Part shown: piece after piece, positions 42,961 through 57,100 of the stretch
Layout of the letters: every line of letters starts with the position of its first letter
Position numbering within the stretch: position 1 is the stretch's first letter
From: Hydractinia symbiolongicarpus
Lineage: Eukaryota > Cnidaria > Hydrozoa > Anthoathecata > Hydractiniidae
DNA length: 60,000 nucleotides
NCBI RefSeq assembly: GCF_029227915.1
Contig: NC_079875.1
Coordinates: 14,941,001 to 15,001,000 of the forward strand
Reading direction: 5' to 3'
The notes under the pieces: generated by a model
What the model saw: only the letters and a program-made list of their open reading frames with translations
Database searches by the model: none
Told to the model about the DNA's origin: nothing
Program-made: the position numbers and the translations under genes

Positions 42961-43439
42961 AATTTTAATGTTAAATTTGTATGTCAAGCCAAGGGATACT
43001 TGAATGTAAAGCATCTGGACACCAACAATTAGTGAGGTTTTGTCAACAGAAAGGAAGCCAGGAAATCTGATTGACAAATATTCCGTGTGTGGTTAAGAAA
43101 AGTAGTGAAATTGTTGGACATCTTTCGCTAGGAAAAGATGAAAAACTGTTTTTCACTTTTTGAGAGCATTGTCTTGGTAAAGGGGAAATCTGTTAAACTT
43201 AGGTGACAGTGATAGGATACAAGTTCCGTGTATTTCGAAAGGAATTTATTGATATTTTACAGAAAACATTATTATGTTATAGTGAATTGTTAGAAAATAA
43301 ATTATTTTCTAAAAAATATGTAATATTTTTACCTTTTTTTACTAACAATGACAATGTCTCCAATGTGATGCATGAAAAACTGCTATGATCATATTTTTTG
43401 GCATACTTGCGAGAGCTCTCTCTTTTAACAAGTTGCGGT

Positions 43440-43764
43440 CTAATAGAATGTTTGACTATGTTTTGAAAAAATCATTGGAGCACCACAACCACTGCCAAAT
43501 TTATCAAAATTACTCTCTCTTAATTTTTGCTTTTTGTTAGAAGAGTTGTCTTTCACAGCTTTCAAATACTTTTCTTTATTTTTGACCCAGGTCGAAATTG
43601 TAGTTGGGAGTACCGCATATTTGATAAAAACATCTTTGTTTTAAAGCCCTTTCTCTATTTCTTTTTGCTTTGTACTTTTCATTCAATGTTTTTACAGTAA
43701 GCTTCCTTTTGATATGTCCAGAGTAAAACGTAGGTAAAAGATCACGAAGTGGAGAAAGAGACAT
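43440..43764 (-). pseudogene. pogo/Tigger-like transposase N-terminal relic
   Basis: Minus-strand peptides, spread over frames by small indels: KRKLTVKTLNEKYKA, then KTKDVFIKYAV, TISTWVKNKEKYLKA and GAPMIFSKHS. Order and spacing match the CENP-B-type helix-turn-helix DNA-binding domain of Tigger/Jerky transposases. No DDE catalytic domain follows. Broken fragment. Confidence 0.6.
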
Positions 43765-44528
43765 TCTGTAAAGCCTTTGAAAAGTAAACAAAAACGAAAC
43801 CGGTTCCTATCAGCGGCATTTTTTGAAAAGTTCGAGATAAAGATTGTAATTTGTCCAAATGGAGACCGTAAATAATGCTGACGGGACCGAAGTTTTTCAA
43901 TATTCGGAATACCTGGTCGGATTTTACAGGCTCTAATAAAAAAGCGTGCGCAATTTTGGTCTTGTGCTAAACAGAACGAAATTTTCTCGAAAGAAGGCAA
44001 TGAAATCTTGCAAAGCGTGACAGTAAAATACGATGTAATTCTTAAGCAGCCTGCTGATTTTATTTTCGCAAAGATACAGCTATCTTTCAATAACATTTAG
44101 CGCAAATTTTCCTAAGTTGTTGGCACAATTCCGTTGGCAGCTTCGCTCCGAGGCCTTTCTTTTTATAAAATCTCGGTATTAAAATGAAGAATTTCAAGTA
44201 GGATTATAATCATCACATGAAATATTATTCCAGCCCAGGTGGCGATGTATTCATTTAAGCTTTTTTGTAACAACCAGTAAAATCCGTTCTGACTGAGACT
44301 GGTTGTTCTTATTTTTCGTGCCTTTCCCAAGCATGATTTGTTTTTGCTTTTCTTAATAGTTAGTTTTCTTAATGTTCCTAATAATTGCTCCTAATAATTC
44401 GTGCTGTCTCTTATCAATAAAACGACAATTTCGACTGCTTAATTGTCCCGCCAAACTCGTTGAGATTTCAGTTTTGTAACAAACAAGTCAAAAAAAAGAA
44501 AAAAAGACTAGTTCGGGATGAAACACAC

Positions 44529-44617
44529 TCGTCCCCAAGGTTTTTTGTCTTTGTGATATGAAAGAAGATGGCAAAAATTTTTGGACGTCATTTCGTCAGG
44601 CAAAAACCCTGGGGACG
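44529..44617. mobile_element. 89-bp MITE with perfect AAACACAC duplication
   Basis: The ends TCGTCCCCAAGGTTTTTTG and CAAAAACCCTGGGGACG are inverted copies. AAACACAC (8 bp, perfect) is at 44521-44528 and 44618-44625. This is the best-preserved copy of the CCTCGTYCCC family here and fixes its 8-bp duplication. Confidence 0.88.
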
Positions 44618-45165
44618 AAACACACCATGGTAAGAAACTTTGGGAAACAATGTTTTAAATAAATATACGTACTGCATATTTTTTTGTCAAATAACATCGC
44701 ACGATGTCGTCAAATAATAATGTACGATGGCGGAATACAGGAACAGTAGCCATCTGAAACGCATGCGCGTTATGTAGCTATGCTTTAACGATTCTCTGGC
44801 AATGCTATTTGTTTACATTTATAGCAATAATTTTGGTTGCTAAGGTTAAAAGTTTACTGTGTGTTGTATACAGCCCGTTGTGAAGGCTTTTTAGCCAATC
44901 AGTATAAACAGGTGGAAAATAGTTATTAGTTTATAATAGTTAATATAAAAGCTTTTATTTTGTATCAGACTCTACCTTTAAAGCATTTTTAAGAGGAGGA
45001 GCAGTAAAAAGGAAGTATTTGTAATTGTTCCGGTGTGCGCCGGGTGTTGTTCTGGATAACTTATGCCGGGGAGTTCTGGTTTCCGGTTTATTCCGATGTT
45101 CCGTGTTCCCACCGTTCAGCGTTTTACACTAAGCCCAAATCAATCGTCTAGTTTGTTGATACAAG

Positions 45166-48100
45166 ATGGTTGCCGGCGCAGCAGTATTTGGTAATTCTTT
45201 CGCAAAAGGGGCATCCTGGTGTGCCAAATACTTGGCCGCATCAAACAAAAGATATTCAAATGTAATGATATGTTTTAAATTAGTAGCATACCTTTCAACC
45301 ATAGACGACTCGCGTTGATCTTAGCAAAGTTAACAAAATTTTCTCTTCCAACAAAAGGTCCTCTCCACCCAAAAACCAGGGTGCCAGCAACAATCCTGAA
45401 TTTTTTAGGACAGGATGACATCATATTTGATGGTAGTTCAACGGTCCAAACTCTCTTTTTTTCTCCATATACTTACATTTTTATTTTAACGTAACATTTT
45501 CTAACATAGTCCAGTACAGATTATAGCTAAATGTGCAATGAAGTTCTTTATTGACTGTTTTTCTATTTTTTGGACTTTGATATGGGTTGGTTTTTCTAAG
45601 TGTATACTACCTTCACAAAACACTTGCCCTTTTTAGTCTATGGAGCTTATAGACACCCTTGTTCCCACCACAGCACTGCCCTAAAGTTTTGAGGCAGACA
45701 CAGGACACATGTCACAAACATTTAGGGCCCCATCAAAAATATGTTATGTTCGCGTCCTGAAGACCCCGCAAAAATGGGGGCAAAATTTGTTCCTAGTGCC
45801 AGTATAGCGCCACTCAACATCGTATGCAGACCCTTTTTCGCCGCCCTGTAAACTTGACATTGGTACTCTAAATAAATTAATTTTTACCGGAATTAATTTG
45901 CGCGAGTTTTTGTCAATTTTGGGAAAATTAGTTCTCACAAATTTTATTTTTCAAATATATCTTGTTGGATCAAAAAGTTTTTTCCGTTTTTTTTCCGACT
46001 TACCGACTCAGGTTTTTATTACCAAAAGTTATTCGGTCGGAGGACGCGAACATAACATATTTTGGATGGCGGCCGATGTCACAGTTATTTAACTAGCTAA
46101 GTGTTTTTTTTTTAATTCTTTTATATACCGTATTCGTTACAAGGTTATCTAAACAAAAGACTCCAGATTGACTGCTTCTAACCTCGCTAAGTTTATATAG
46201 TACACAAGGGTGCAGACTCGCCGAAAACGCTGTATATATGGAGGGCAGCAGTGGGTGTTTTCAGTTTTTTTCAGGGTTTTTGTCTGTAACCGCCCGGAAA
46301 ACCTAGACCAAATTGTGCCCAAAATGGAACGCAGGCAAGCTCATTTTCATTTAATTTTACAGTTTATTATTTTTAGGATTTTGTTACAACTATTTATAGA
46401 AGAAATGATATAAAAAACAGTCTTCCACTACCACTGCACTACATTAAATAAATAAGTTATGCATTAAAATAAATGTTTAAAAAAATGTTGTTTCAGGTTA
46501 ATTCAGGTAACTCGTCTGACAGCCTGTGGTTTTGCGGCCTTTCCGGCAAGTCTGCACCCTCGTTATAGTACCGCTTAAATATAACCTTATGTACACAACA
46601 GTTATCACCTTCGCAAAAGCTTTCGATGACATAGGAACTTTTGTTGTCATTCTTAACCTATTACCTAAAGTTTGCATTAGATATTTTTGCATGTTGAAAA
46701 TAATATATGTCTCGCACAACAACTTTAAGTAGCTCCTGTCAACCATTGTTATATTTAATTATTATAGCATTGCAGGTCAACAAGTATAATCTGCTGTATA
46801 TCTTTAAAACAAAGCAGGTATATTCTGTATAACTTTCGAAACAGCACAAGAATAATTCCAGCTGTACAGCTTTCAAAACAACACAAAAAAATTTGCTGCA
46901 TAACTTTTGAAAATAAGTTTTTTAACGTGCAAGTATTTTTATCTTTTCACCTTGAGTACTAGTAACATTCTTTTAATGAGGCAAATTATTATTATTTTTC
47001 CTTCGCAACTAAAAAATATAAACTGCATGCGTTATGCCAAAATACATAGAAAACGGTTGTCGTAACACCCTCCTCTTTTGTTATTTTTTATTATTATTTT
47101 TGTTGTTGTTGTTCCGACCATTCATTCTTATTTTTCCATGAACTTTCATTAAATCGGGCATTCGCTAATTTAATATTCGCTAATACAAGAAAAACATACA
47201 TAGAAAATATGCTTGTCGCAACACCCTCCTCCATTGTTGTTTTTTGTTGTTGTTCCGACCATTTATACATTATCGATAAAATTATTTTTATTTCGCCGAC
47301 AGACAAACCGTAAACTACTATCTACTTCTACTATCTACTTCACGCGTAGAAGAAGTAATTAAGTTGGAGTCACCTTATTTCTAAAATCCAATTTCTCATA
47401 AAAATACAAGATGCAAAAGAATTTTTAAATGTAAAAAAACAAAAACAAAGACACAAGATTAGCTATACACATCTAGTGTTTAATATTTTTAATGTTATTC
47501 ACGATCAATCGCGACAATCACGATTAATAGTGACGATTGCGATAGCATCGTTATTTTTTATACATCGCGACTATCGTGAAGCTCTTCGTTAACATTTTTT
47601 CTATCGCGATGGTCACGATAGGATCGCGGATTGTTCGTGTCGCGCATGATACGCGCTCGCGATGTTAGGTGTCCTGATTCAAGTACTGTAAAATCACTGT
47701 ATATACTGTTCTAATATAACAAGAACACGTCCCATAGAAGGTTAAAAATCGCTGTACTTCATTCTTAAGTGAGGTGACAATGACCCTACAAAGCTTAAAG
47801 ATTGCTGTATTTCGTTCTGAAATGACGAGAAAATATTTTGTCCTAAATATCTCTGTATTTTGTTTAATATAGCCGTCAAAACTATTTTTTTCATTGTGGT
47901 AAAACAGTATTGAAAGCAGTTTGTGCCTATACATTTAAAAATATATAAAGTTCAACAGCTTTTGTGATTTTTAGTGCTTTTAAAAAAAAGCTTACATGTT
48001 ACATGTGAGAACAAAATACTTTATCATATCTCCTGGTTTATGCACAATAATAACTATCAATTAACTTCATCTGTAAATAAAAGATATACAAAGGTTCTTT

Positions 48101-51100
48101 ATGCAGACAAGAGGTTGTTACGCAGGTCATATAACTTGCATAAATCTAAAATTACATTTAGGCTGTATTGTACCTCAAAACAGATGCAAAATTAGGAAAA
48201 CTTGGTAAAGCGAATTAACCAAGAGAGTAATATTTTCTAGCCTGTCAAGTTTCATAACAATATAGGTTTGTTGTGTATTTGATAAATGATTACAGAGATA
48301 ACAATAGATTAAATGTTGTACCCCTACCACACAGTATTTTTATGACTGAGCTACCCTAGCGAAGTTTTGGGTTTCTGTTCTATTAAGTACACAAATTTCG
48401 GTACCATTAAAATTGGTGACATGGTTTAGATCCTAGATGTAGGGCTCAGGATATGTTATGCTCTTCGTTTTTCTGCAGTCATTACACACCATTAACTGAA
48501 TGTGCAGTGAGAAAAGTGTGAAAATACCACAAGATTTTTTTGTCATGTCATCTTGTAAAAATCAGCCATGTACAGTACCGCAATGTAACTTTACATGTAC
48601 GCGAGTTTTACGACTTCATGTAATGATCTCATGTCTACATAAAGAACCTTCACATATCTTTTGTTTATACACAAACTTTCTTCTATTGTTATCGTTTTGC
48701 GCGAGTCATAACAATAAGATTTGATGAATCCTTTTGTTGGCACATGTAACATGCATGTTATTGTTTAAAAGTGTTAAAGATCTCAAAGGCTATTTAACAA
48801 GTTATTTTAGAAAAATGAACGAACATAACATGTAAAAGTTACATCATTAAATTGATTTTGTGTTATTGAAATCCAGAGGTCTTAATATTTAAAAGCCTTT
48901 TAAACGTTTTAGTAATATTTCTTTATCATCGAAGCATATTTTTTAACATGCTAAACTTTTAAAAGTTTTTTTATAAAAAGCAATGTTTAACAACGCAAAC
49001 GGAAAAACCCTACGTTCGAGCCTTTTCCCTCATGATGAGATTTCAAAAACAATTGAATTTTAATACTGAACAAAGAAGAAATATGAAAATATAACTTTTG
49101 ACGTTCTTTATAGATGAAAACACTCATTGTGAGGACATATTGTTTTTGCTATGCGATCTAAAAAAACATTTCCATCGCTCCTTTTTGCTCTTCAATTTGT
49201 AAAATGCGATCGAAAAAAGCTTTTCTATCACCGTTCTTCGTTCTTAAACTTTTAAAACGTGATCTAACAAAGCTTTTCAATCGTCGTTTTTCGTTCTAAA
49301 TTTTTTAAAAGCCTTCTAAAAAAACCATTTCTATCGCCGCTTTTTGTTTTTAAACTTTTAAAATGCGACCTAAAAAAAGCATTTCTACTGCCGTTCTTCG
49401 TTCTAAAATTTTTAAAAAGCGATCTAAAAAAAGCATTTCTATTGCGTTTTAAAAATTTATAAACAAATGGTTTCCGTTCGTGCGCGTACATGTAAAGTTA
49501 CGTTCGAGCGGTACTGTAAGCCATGCAAATGCAGAAATAAGTCATGTCATTATATACCGTTTTAAAGCTTAAAGTGATCCCGAGGTACTTTTACAAGTTG
49601 GACTTACCTGGAAGATTTTCATAAGAAGTTCCCAATGACATTTTCACTTTTTCTTAAAAGTTCATGTAACCTCAGATATCGTTTTTTAAATATCTGTTTT
49701 TCTTGCCGCCTTGATGGCTGCTTCGATCTTCTTGTTCAGATTCCTTGGGACCCATTACTCTTTTAAAACCCAATTGTTCATACTTTCAAACCCCTTTTAA
49801 AATGCTTACACATCATTTTCATTTGTTTCTAAAGCAATAACAGTAGTTTTGAGCTATTGGAAATGGCTGTATTTACTGATTTATTAGCATGATAGTAAAA
49901 GCTGCTGTAAGCAGCTTACATTTTTTTCCATGATATTGAGCTGCTGACAGTGCTTTGCGGCACAGAATGAGTTAATTTATTAAAATGGAAAAAAACTATT
50001 ATGTAAAATACGACAGCAAATTTATACAAATATTAATGTTTCGTGGATCGTTAATGGTTGGGCATAAATTTTTAGCTTTTATTTACAGGGACTGAGCAAC
50101 TGACCATTCCTATTTTTAGTGTGCTAATGTCTCTAAGTATCCTAGATATTTGTAATTGCCCATATTAAAAAATGCACCAGAACTGCACCAGGTTTTTTTT
50201 CAGGAGAATCATGCTCATACCTACAAACATGCAAAATGACTTAGGTGTGCTATTAATACTAAGGTTGACAAAATATTTTAAATATTTTCTTTAATACAGA
50301 CAACAAAATTATGTATTATTTGTTAACTTTCTAGCCGTTACGGCACAACGTCAATAGATATAAAATGACGTCAAAACACTATGTAAAATCAGCAAAGCCA
50401 TTGCATTGTACTTAAAAATTTGAGGCCAACAAATGAAAAAGGGGAAAATAACTAATGTCATGTCTAGGGACTCCTGTGAAATGCTGATGTTATTAAAATT
50501 TCTATAACTTCCAGCCTTTTCCATTGTCCTTCTGCCTGAGTGGATTTTTTACAGGTTTATTGACTACTCCGTTATAATAATACAAATATTGCATGCATTT
50601 GTCTTTCTGTAGCAAAGTAGATCTGTTCATTTTCACTTGATGTAGCTGAAAATTTATCTCCTGTTAACTTTTTTGACATTAAGGCATATATAATCAAGGT
50701 ACTAGACCTGACATCAATGCATTTATTAGGATTAGTGAAACTATTGCGTTGAGCTTATGACTTTGAAACCAGGCGATGCTGGCTATTTTTCAACAAATAA
50801 ACCTTATACTTTAAAAAACACTAAACACTACTCCTATGTACATGGTAATTTAACTTCAAAGAATAGTTACCTTAATAAAATCCTTTTTTAGATTGTATCA
50901 CTTTCTTCATGTACAAAACGTGGCTACAGCACTGAGGTAAGTATCTCCCATATTTTGTGTGTAACATGAGCCAATTTGGGCGAAGGTATTCAGAAAATAT
51001 TTTCATTAGAAGTGAAAAACGCAGTATATTATAATGCTGAAAGGCCTATTATAATTATTCCCTATTTTGTGCTATAAGTATGCACGAAATATCCTTGTGG

Positions 51101-54100
51101 ACCTTCCACGGGCCCACAACTTAGCCTATATTATATGGCTGATTCTGTCAGTAAGCTAAAAAGTTATTTTCTTTAAAGACAGATTTTGTTCAATCAACAA
51201 CATTATAACAGCTTTTTTTTAATTATAGAATGTTCGAAAAGTAACCTTAATTCCTGGGGATGGTATCGGACCAGAGATTTCAAGAGCAGTACAAAGAATA
51301 TTCTCTGCTGCGCAGGTAATCTGATAATTTGAATTTTTTTAATTAACACAAATTCTATCAAACTTTATTTTTTTGCTCAGTGTTTGCTCTTTTATTTTTT
51401 TAATAAACCAGTTTTGGTTTAAGAGACTACAAGATATTTGCTTGAAAGTAAAGAGATTTCTATCGTGTGAGTTACAGATAATGTTTGAACTTTTTCAAAA
51501 AGGTGCCAGTAGGATGTGAAAGTTAGACTAAAAATAATACAGATGTGCAAAACGTGTCTACTGCCAGTTCTTGTAAGGATATGAATTCTTACAGCATGTT
51601 CAGTTTTGCAAAAAAAACAATAGATTCATTTTACTTTTGTATAATGTTTTTTTCGTTATTGTAGGCTCCAATAGAATGGGAATCTGTTGACGTAACACCG
51701 GTAATTGGTTTGGACGGAAAAACTCAAATTCCACCTGCAGCAATAGAATCCGTCAATCGAAACAAAATTGGTTTGAAAGGTATGAAAAGAAATGCTGTAA
51801 CATGATTTAATGTAGTAACTATACCATGTTTTTAAACAGTTTTCTGTTTCTTTATCGGCTAGCATATAGCTGCTAAAGTTCATGGCTATGTCATAGTGGA
51901 GAAAAATGTTACGAAAAAATAATTCGATTTACCTTCTCAGTTAAAGCAGGATATCTCAAGAACGAAATAAGATTTTTATATTCTGTAAAGAGAATAATTC
52001 TCAGATAAATTGTCCATATTATTAAGACAAAAAAAGTTTTGGACACCTGTCCGAAATTGGTAAATTTAGGCCAAAACTTCTAAAAATGTCTTACAAATTA
52101 TCGTTTAGATGAATGTCTTCCAAATATCTCTGGAGTAAAATTAGGAAAACATGTTTTTTATGGTCCACAAGGTTTGGTTAAATATCTAGAATGAAAATTA
52201 CTTAATTTTATTACTGTCCGAAATTGTCCAAAGGGCTATTTTTAGGCCAAATTGATATGTGACAAACGGCCTTTAGAGTCTCAATGTATGCTTAAAGTTT
52301 GTTTATTAACTGAATAAAAAACATTATGGATTCTGAGGCCATTAAAGATGATGTAGGTGATATATTAAAAGGCTTTTTTGGTGCTAAATTTTTTCGGGCC
52401 GAATATGTGACATCTTTATATTAAATAAAACGTCATTCAGAGTCTACGGTTTTAACATTTTTGTTTATCATGTTAGTAGAAAATATCTCAAGTTGTTCAT
52501 AAATAGGTTATTTATTATATACATTAAAATATATACAAAGAAATCATTTTGTGCTTCTTTATAAATTGTATATGATAACACCCAATCTTGTGATAAAGCC
52601 AAGATTAGCTAGCCAGCTAGCTATAAACATCTTTTCAACAACAATTTCAACAATTTCATCTTGAGAAAGCCCACCAAAGTTTTAACTAAAAATAAAAAAA
52701 AAGTATTAAGTTACTTAGCTACAGCATACGATGCAAAATGCAAAACTGAAGGACCAAAAATAGCTACTTTTTACAGAAAAATATAAAACAGGAGAACAAA
52801 ATTAAAACGGATAACAATTATCCACGTCTAAACCTTTAAAACAATTTCCTAATTAAGGGTGCTCTAATAGCAAAAAAATAATATCAAAATCCCTGCAAAA
52901 TAAAGTAGTTTACTCGTGCTTTGTCAACCTTTAGCTAGCTTCAAAATTGCTAAGACACTGTTGTTATTCTAGCATTTTCAAAAAATTCCAAACAGGGATT
53001 CCCGGGTCGAGCAATCAAGGCCAAAGTAAACACTAGGTCGCCGTATTTTTTTGGAAAAAACCCATACCTAACAAAACATTAAATGCCATCGCTATGACTC
53101 TCTTAGAAGTTTAAATAATTATTTGATTAAAGACAAAAGGGATCACACTAGTTTGGCAACTTTTTCTCCTCTGTTTTAGCGCCTAAAGAAGACTCTAACT
53201 TAAAATTTAAGTAGTTTATAGTTTGCAAGACTATCAGTACACGGTAAGGGCCGATAAAGCCATTTCCAGGCTCCCCATACCAATTTTCAAATCCGTACCT
53301 AGAAGCGAGGCGTTGGCACAAGGTTGGAAAGATGGTATACAAAAATATATGTTTTTTTTTTAATTTTGTGCATTTTGTTCGACAAAAATAACTTGAAATC
53401 TATAACACACATGTATAACATATTTATATATTTAAAAAGAAGAAGAGCAGATCGTTTTAATACTTTTTATTTCAGTAAAATTAAAACAATACAAAAAAAG
53501 TTTCAATAACTTAAAAAATGATAAAAATACAAAATTTCAAAAAAAATTGTAAAAAAGCCATCTTAATTTTGTAGGCGGTTTGACCGTAGTAAAACAGCCG
53601 TGGGTTCTTGGCACCAAAGGTACCAGAAATCTAAGAAGGGCAAATTGCTCTTTAAAAAACAAAGTTCAAGAAATCCTTAAAATTTCTCTCTCATTAATTA
53701 AATGCCAATGTAAATATGTATGTAAACAATTTGTAAATTGCATGCAGATTCAAATCAACTTGGTAAACAGCAATAAAACCTTAAAATTAAACATGCTTTC
53801 TTGAAAATAGAACAACGTCAACTCTTCGCTGAATTAACAACATTAATTCTTTTTTTGCCCATGACTCCTAAAAATTTTATTTTAGGTCCACTGGCCACAC
53901 CGATTGGAAAAGGACATGTATCATTGAATCTTACTCTTAGAAGGTAAGGCACACTACGTGCAATGTATCCATAAATTTACGGTACAAACCAACTGCAGAT
54001 TATTACAAGGTAGACAGTGATCCATATTATGCATGGTGAAACAAAATACTATAAATTATATGTTCTAAAAACAGATGGATAAGAAATCGTCATTAAACTC

Positions 54101-57100
54101 GTCTGGCATTTCTTGAATTATATTTTAAAGATTTGATTTGATTTGCTTTGCAACTTATTTTACATTCATTTTCGAAAAAAATTGTTGTAAGATAAAAAAA
54201 AAAAATTCTGTGAGAATTGAATCTTTTGGATTACCAAAATTCTTCAGTTTACAGGAATTAATTTCACCAACATACCCCGTGCCCCCTGTAACTGATAAAT
54301 TTAGCTCCTGTAAAGTAATTGTTTCCGTATTAGCCAGATAATTAGTTACTGGTAAGGTTACTGCTCTGTAACCACTATCGGTATACGTTACCTTATGAAA
54401 TCAACAATTGATGTTATCATTATCGTTACTGATAATAACATTTTTGGCCTGAATTGTCTCCTCTGTGGGTTGCTAAGACAATTCTCGAAAGATATGGAGA
54501 CAAATTTTTTTACAGTAACCACAACTCCTTCCCTGCTTTAAGTTTTTGCAGTAAACAAAATCCAAAAGATAAAAACATTGTAAAAAAACGATGTCTTATC
54601 TTGTCAAAATAATTCTTATATGCAAGAAAATCCACACAAAATTAAAAATTTTTGATCAAAAGACCCTCTTTGCTTGTTACAGCCTGGTTGCTGTAAATAA
54701 GTGTGTAGAAGCACAGTACTAATTGCATTTGGAAGTCTATAGAGGTTTATTTATTTCAAGGCTTAAGATAAAGAAACGTTTCCATTCCTTTTACAAATTG
54801 TCTGTGTGAGCAGCTCATATATTTTTAGAACTTTCAATTTGTACGCAAACGTTCGACCTTGTCGCTCTATAGAAGGCTTTAAAACTGCATACGATAATGT
54901 CGATATTGTGACCATTCGTGAGAACACTGAAGGTGAATACAGTGGAATTGAACATATGGTAAGACGCTATTTCTTTTCCTCAAAACAACAACACTATCTT
55001 TGCCATACTTACACGAGCTAGTCTACTTTACTTTGAAATTTAAGCCATTGGTGGTTGAATATCTCTTTTCTTGCTAAAGATGAGGTTTTACCCAAGATAT
55101 CCGAAGGATTTGGCGGTGAGAGATAACCATTTTTCTACCCATATTTAATTCACTTTCTTGGGTTTTCTTGTGTGTAACGTTTTTTTATCAGTATTAAAAT
55201 ACCCACCCTCCCACATCTCCTTCCCTGCACTCTACGGAATTGTTTAAAGAGGGGTACACATCTTCAGATGTGGAACATTTAGTGGCGGTGTCTTTTGAGC
55301 AAAGGCAAAAATAAGTAAAATAAACTTTCGAATTAAAAATTACACCCAAATTTGTGTTGAAAAATTCTTTGATTTGAATCTATAGGTGGTTGATGGAGTT
55401 GTACAAAGCATAAAACTCATAACTAGACCAGCTTCCGAAAGAATTGCAAATTTTGCTTTCGAATACGCTCGTGCAAATAGAAGAGATAAGGTCACTGCAG
55501 TACACAAGGCAAATATTATGTGAGTATTTTCGACGTACTGTATATTAAAAATAAGACGTTACGATCTGTATTGTTTTTATTGTCTTTATTGTTTTTGTCG
55601 GTCGGTCGGTCGGTCGGTCGGTCGGTCGTGAATGCCCAGAATCAAAATATCAATATTAAATCACTGCTATTTATTGTAAAGGGTAAATCAAGCCTTAGAT
55701 TTTGTTGTTATGATTTGGCCACGTTTTGTAAGCATGCACAATTCTGTTTTCTGTGTATAGGCGTCAATCAGATGGATTGTTTCTTCAGTGTTGTCGAGAA
55801 GCTTCGGAGAAAAATCCTGATATTAAGTATACCGAGGTATTCTTAGACACAACATGTCTAAATGTAAGTTCGCATTTCTGTTGATGTTTTTGCTATGAAT
55901 TTATTAATATGCAGTGAAACCTCCCTAATTTAAACTCTTGCGGGGCAAACATTGACTTGAGATAAAGGAGGTTATCCCACAGGACAAAGATGAATAAATA
56001 AAAATTATCTCCAAATATCGACTTTGCGCAGGTCAATTTTAACCAAAATGTTCACTCTTGACCGAAGATCGTTGTGAAACTAAAAAATTACTGGACAAAT
56101 CAAACTGTCCATCATGAGGTGTCTACTTTAAAGTATGTCTGGTTCAGGGAGATTTCATTGTGTTTTCTATATTGTCGGCCGTTTTAAATAACTTGTGGAT
56201 TTTTATCATGCGTGAGAAAAGATTGGGAGGGGGTGGCGAGAGGGGGTGGAATACCTGATATCACTTTATAGTACATTTAAATATTTTTTTCATATAGATG
56301 GTGAAGGATCCTTCCCAATACGATGTATTGGTAATGCCGAATTTATACGGGGACATATTAAGGTAATGATAAATCGCACCTATAATTATAGTATCAACCG
56401 CCCGTATGTAAACAGGTAACAGGAATGCTTAACTATTCCTTCAAGATTTTAGATTTGCGCTACGTATTTTTTTCGTAAACTTTTGATCGTCCACTAATGA
56501 AAAGAATTACGAGTTAATGCGGCTTGCTGAAGGATTTTATTCTACGTTTTGTTTTATCAAGTTGTGTCATAAAAATCTATATCACAAATTATTTAGGCAC
56601 AATTTTTTCCCGCAAATTTCCTCGAAAATTTTTTATAAACTCTAAGCGAACTCTTAGTACTGCGTTTACGCTTTAACACTTTTACGGTTTCAAAGAAAGA
56701 GTCCGGTTTTAAATCAAAAACGTAATAATTTGAAATCGGAAATGTTTTATCCGTTTTCAAAACGGATAAGTTTTTGAATAACCAACTTCATATTATACCG
56801 AATTTATTCAGATACATGCGTTTTTCTTGAAAATTTACACCGATTCAAGCAATTATCCCGCATTCAAACGAATACGGAAAATACTTTTTTCGGAAACAAT
56901 TCCGTTGGCAGTTTCCAGCGTTTGAACCCCTGCCGCTCAAAATGCTTAATTTCCATTAATTAAAGATGGCATCATTTTCTTAGCTTTCATTGATTATTAA
57001 CTAAACGCTTGGAAGTTGACTCTTTTATTTACTGTTGTCAAAATACAGTCGCCGCGGCTAGAAGAGGGATCTAATGCAGGTATTAAACGCTAGAAACCGC

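Larger units (their letters stand above)
45262..48570. other. IDH3A intron 1, left part
   Basis: Holds the MITEs at 45730-46069 and 46204-46563, a duplicated segment at 47040-47265 and a CpG-rich run of ATCGCGA/TCGTGA words at 47500-47665. No gene seen. Confidence 0.5.

Noticed and set aside
43692-44096. 134-codon minus-strand open frame
   Set aside because: It overlaps the Tigger relic in a different frame and has no recognisable features.
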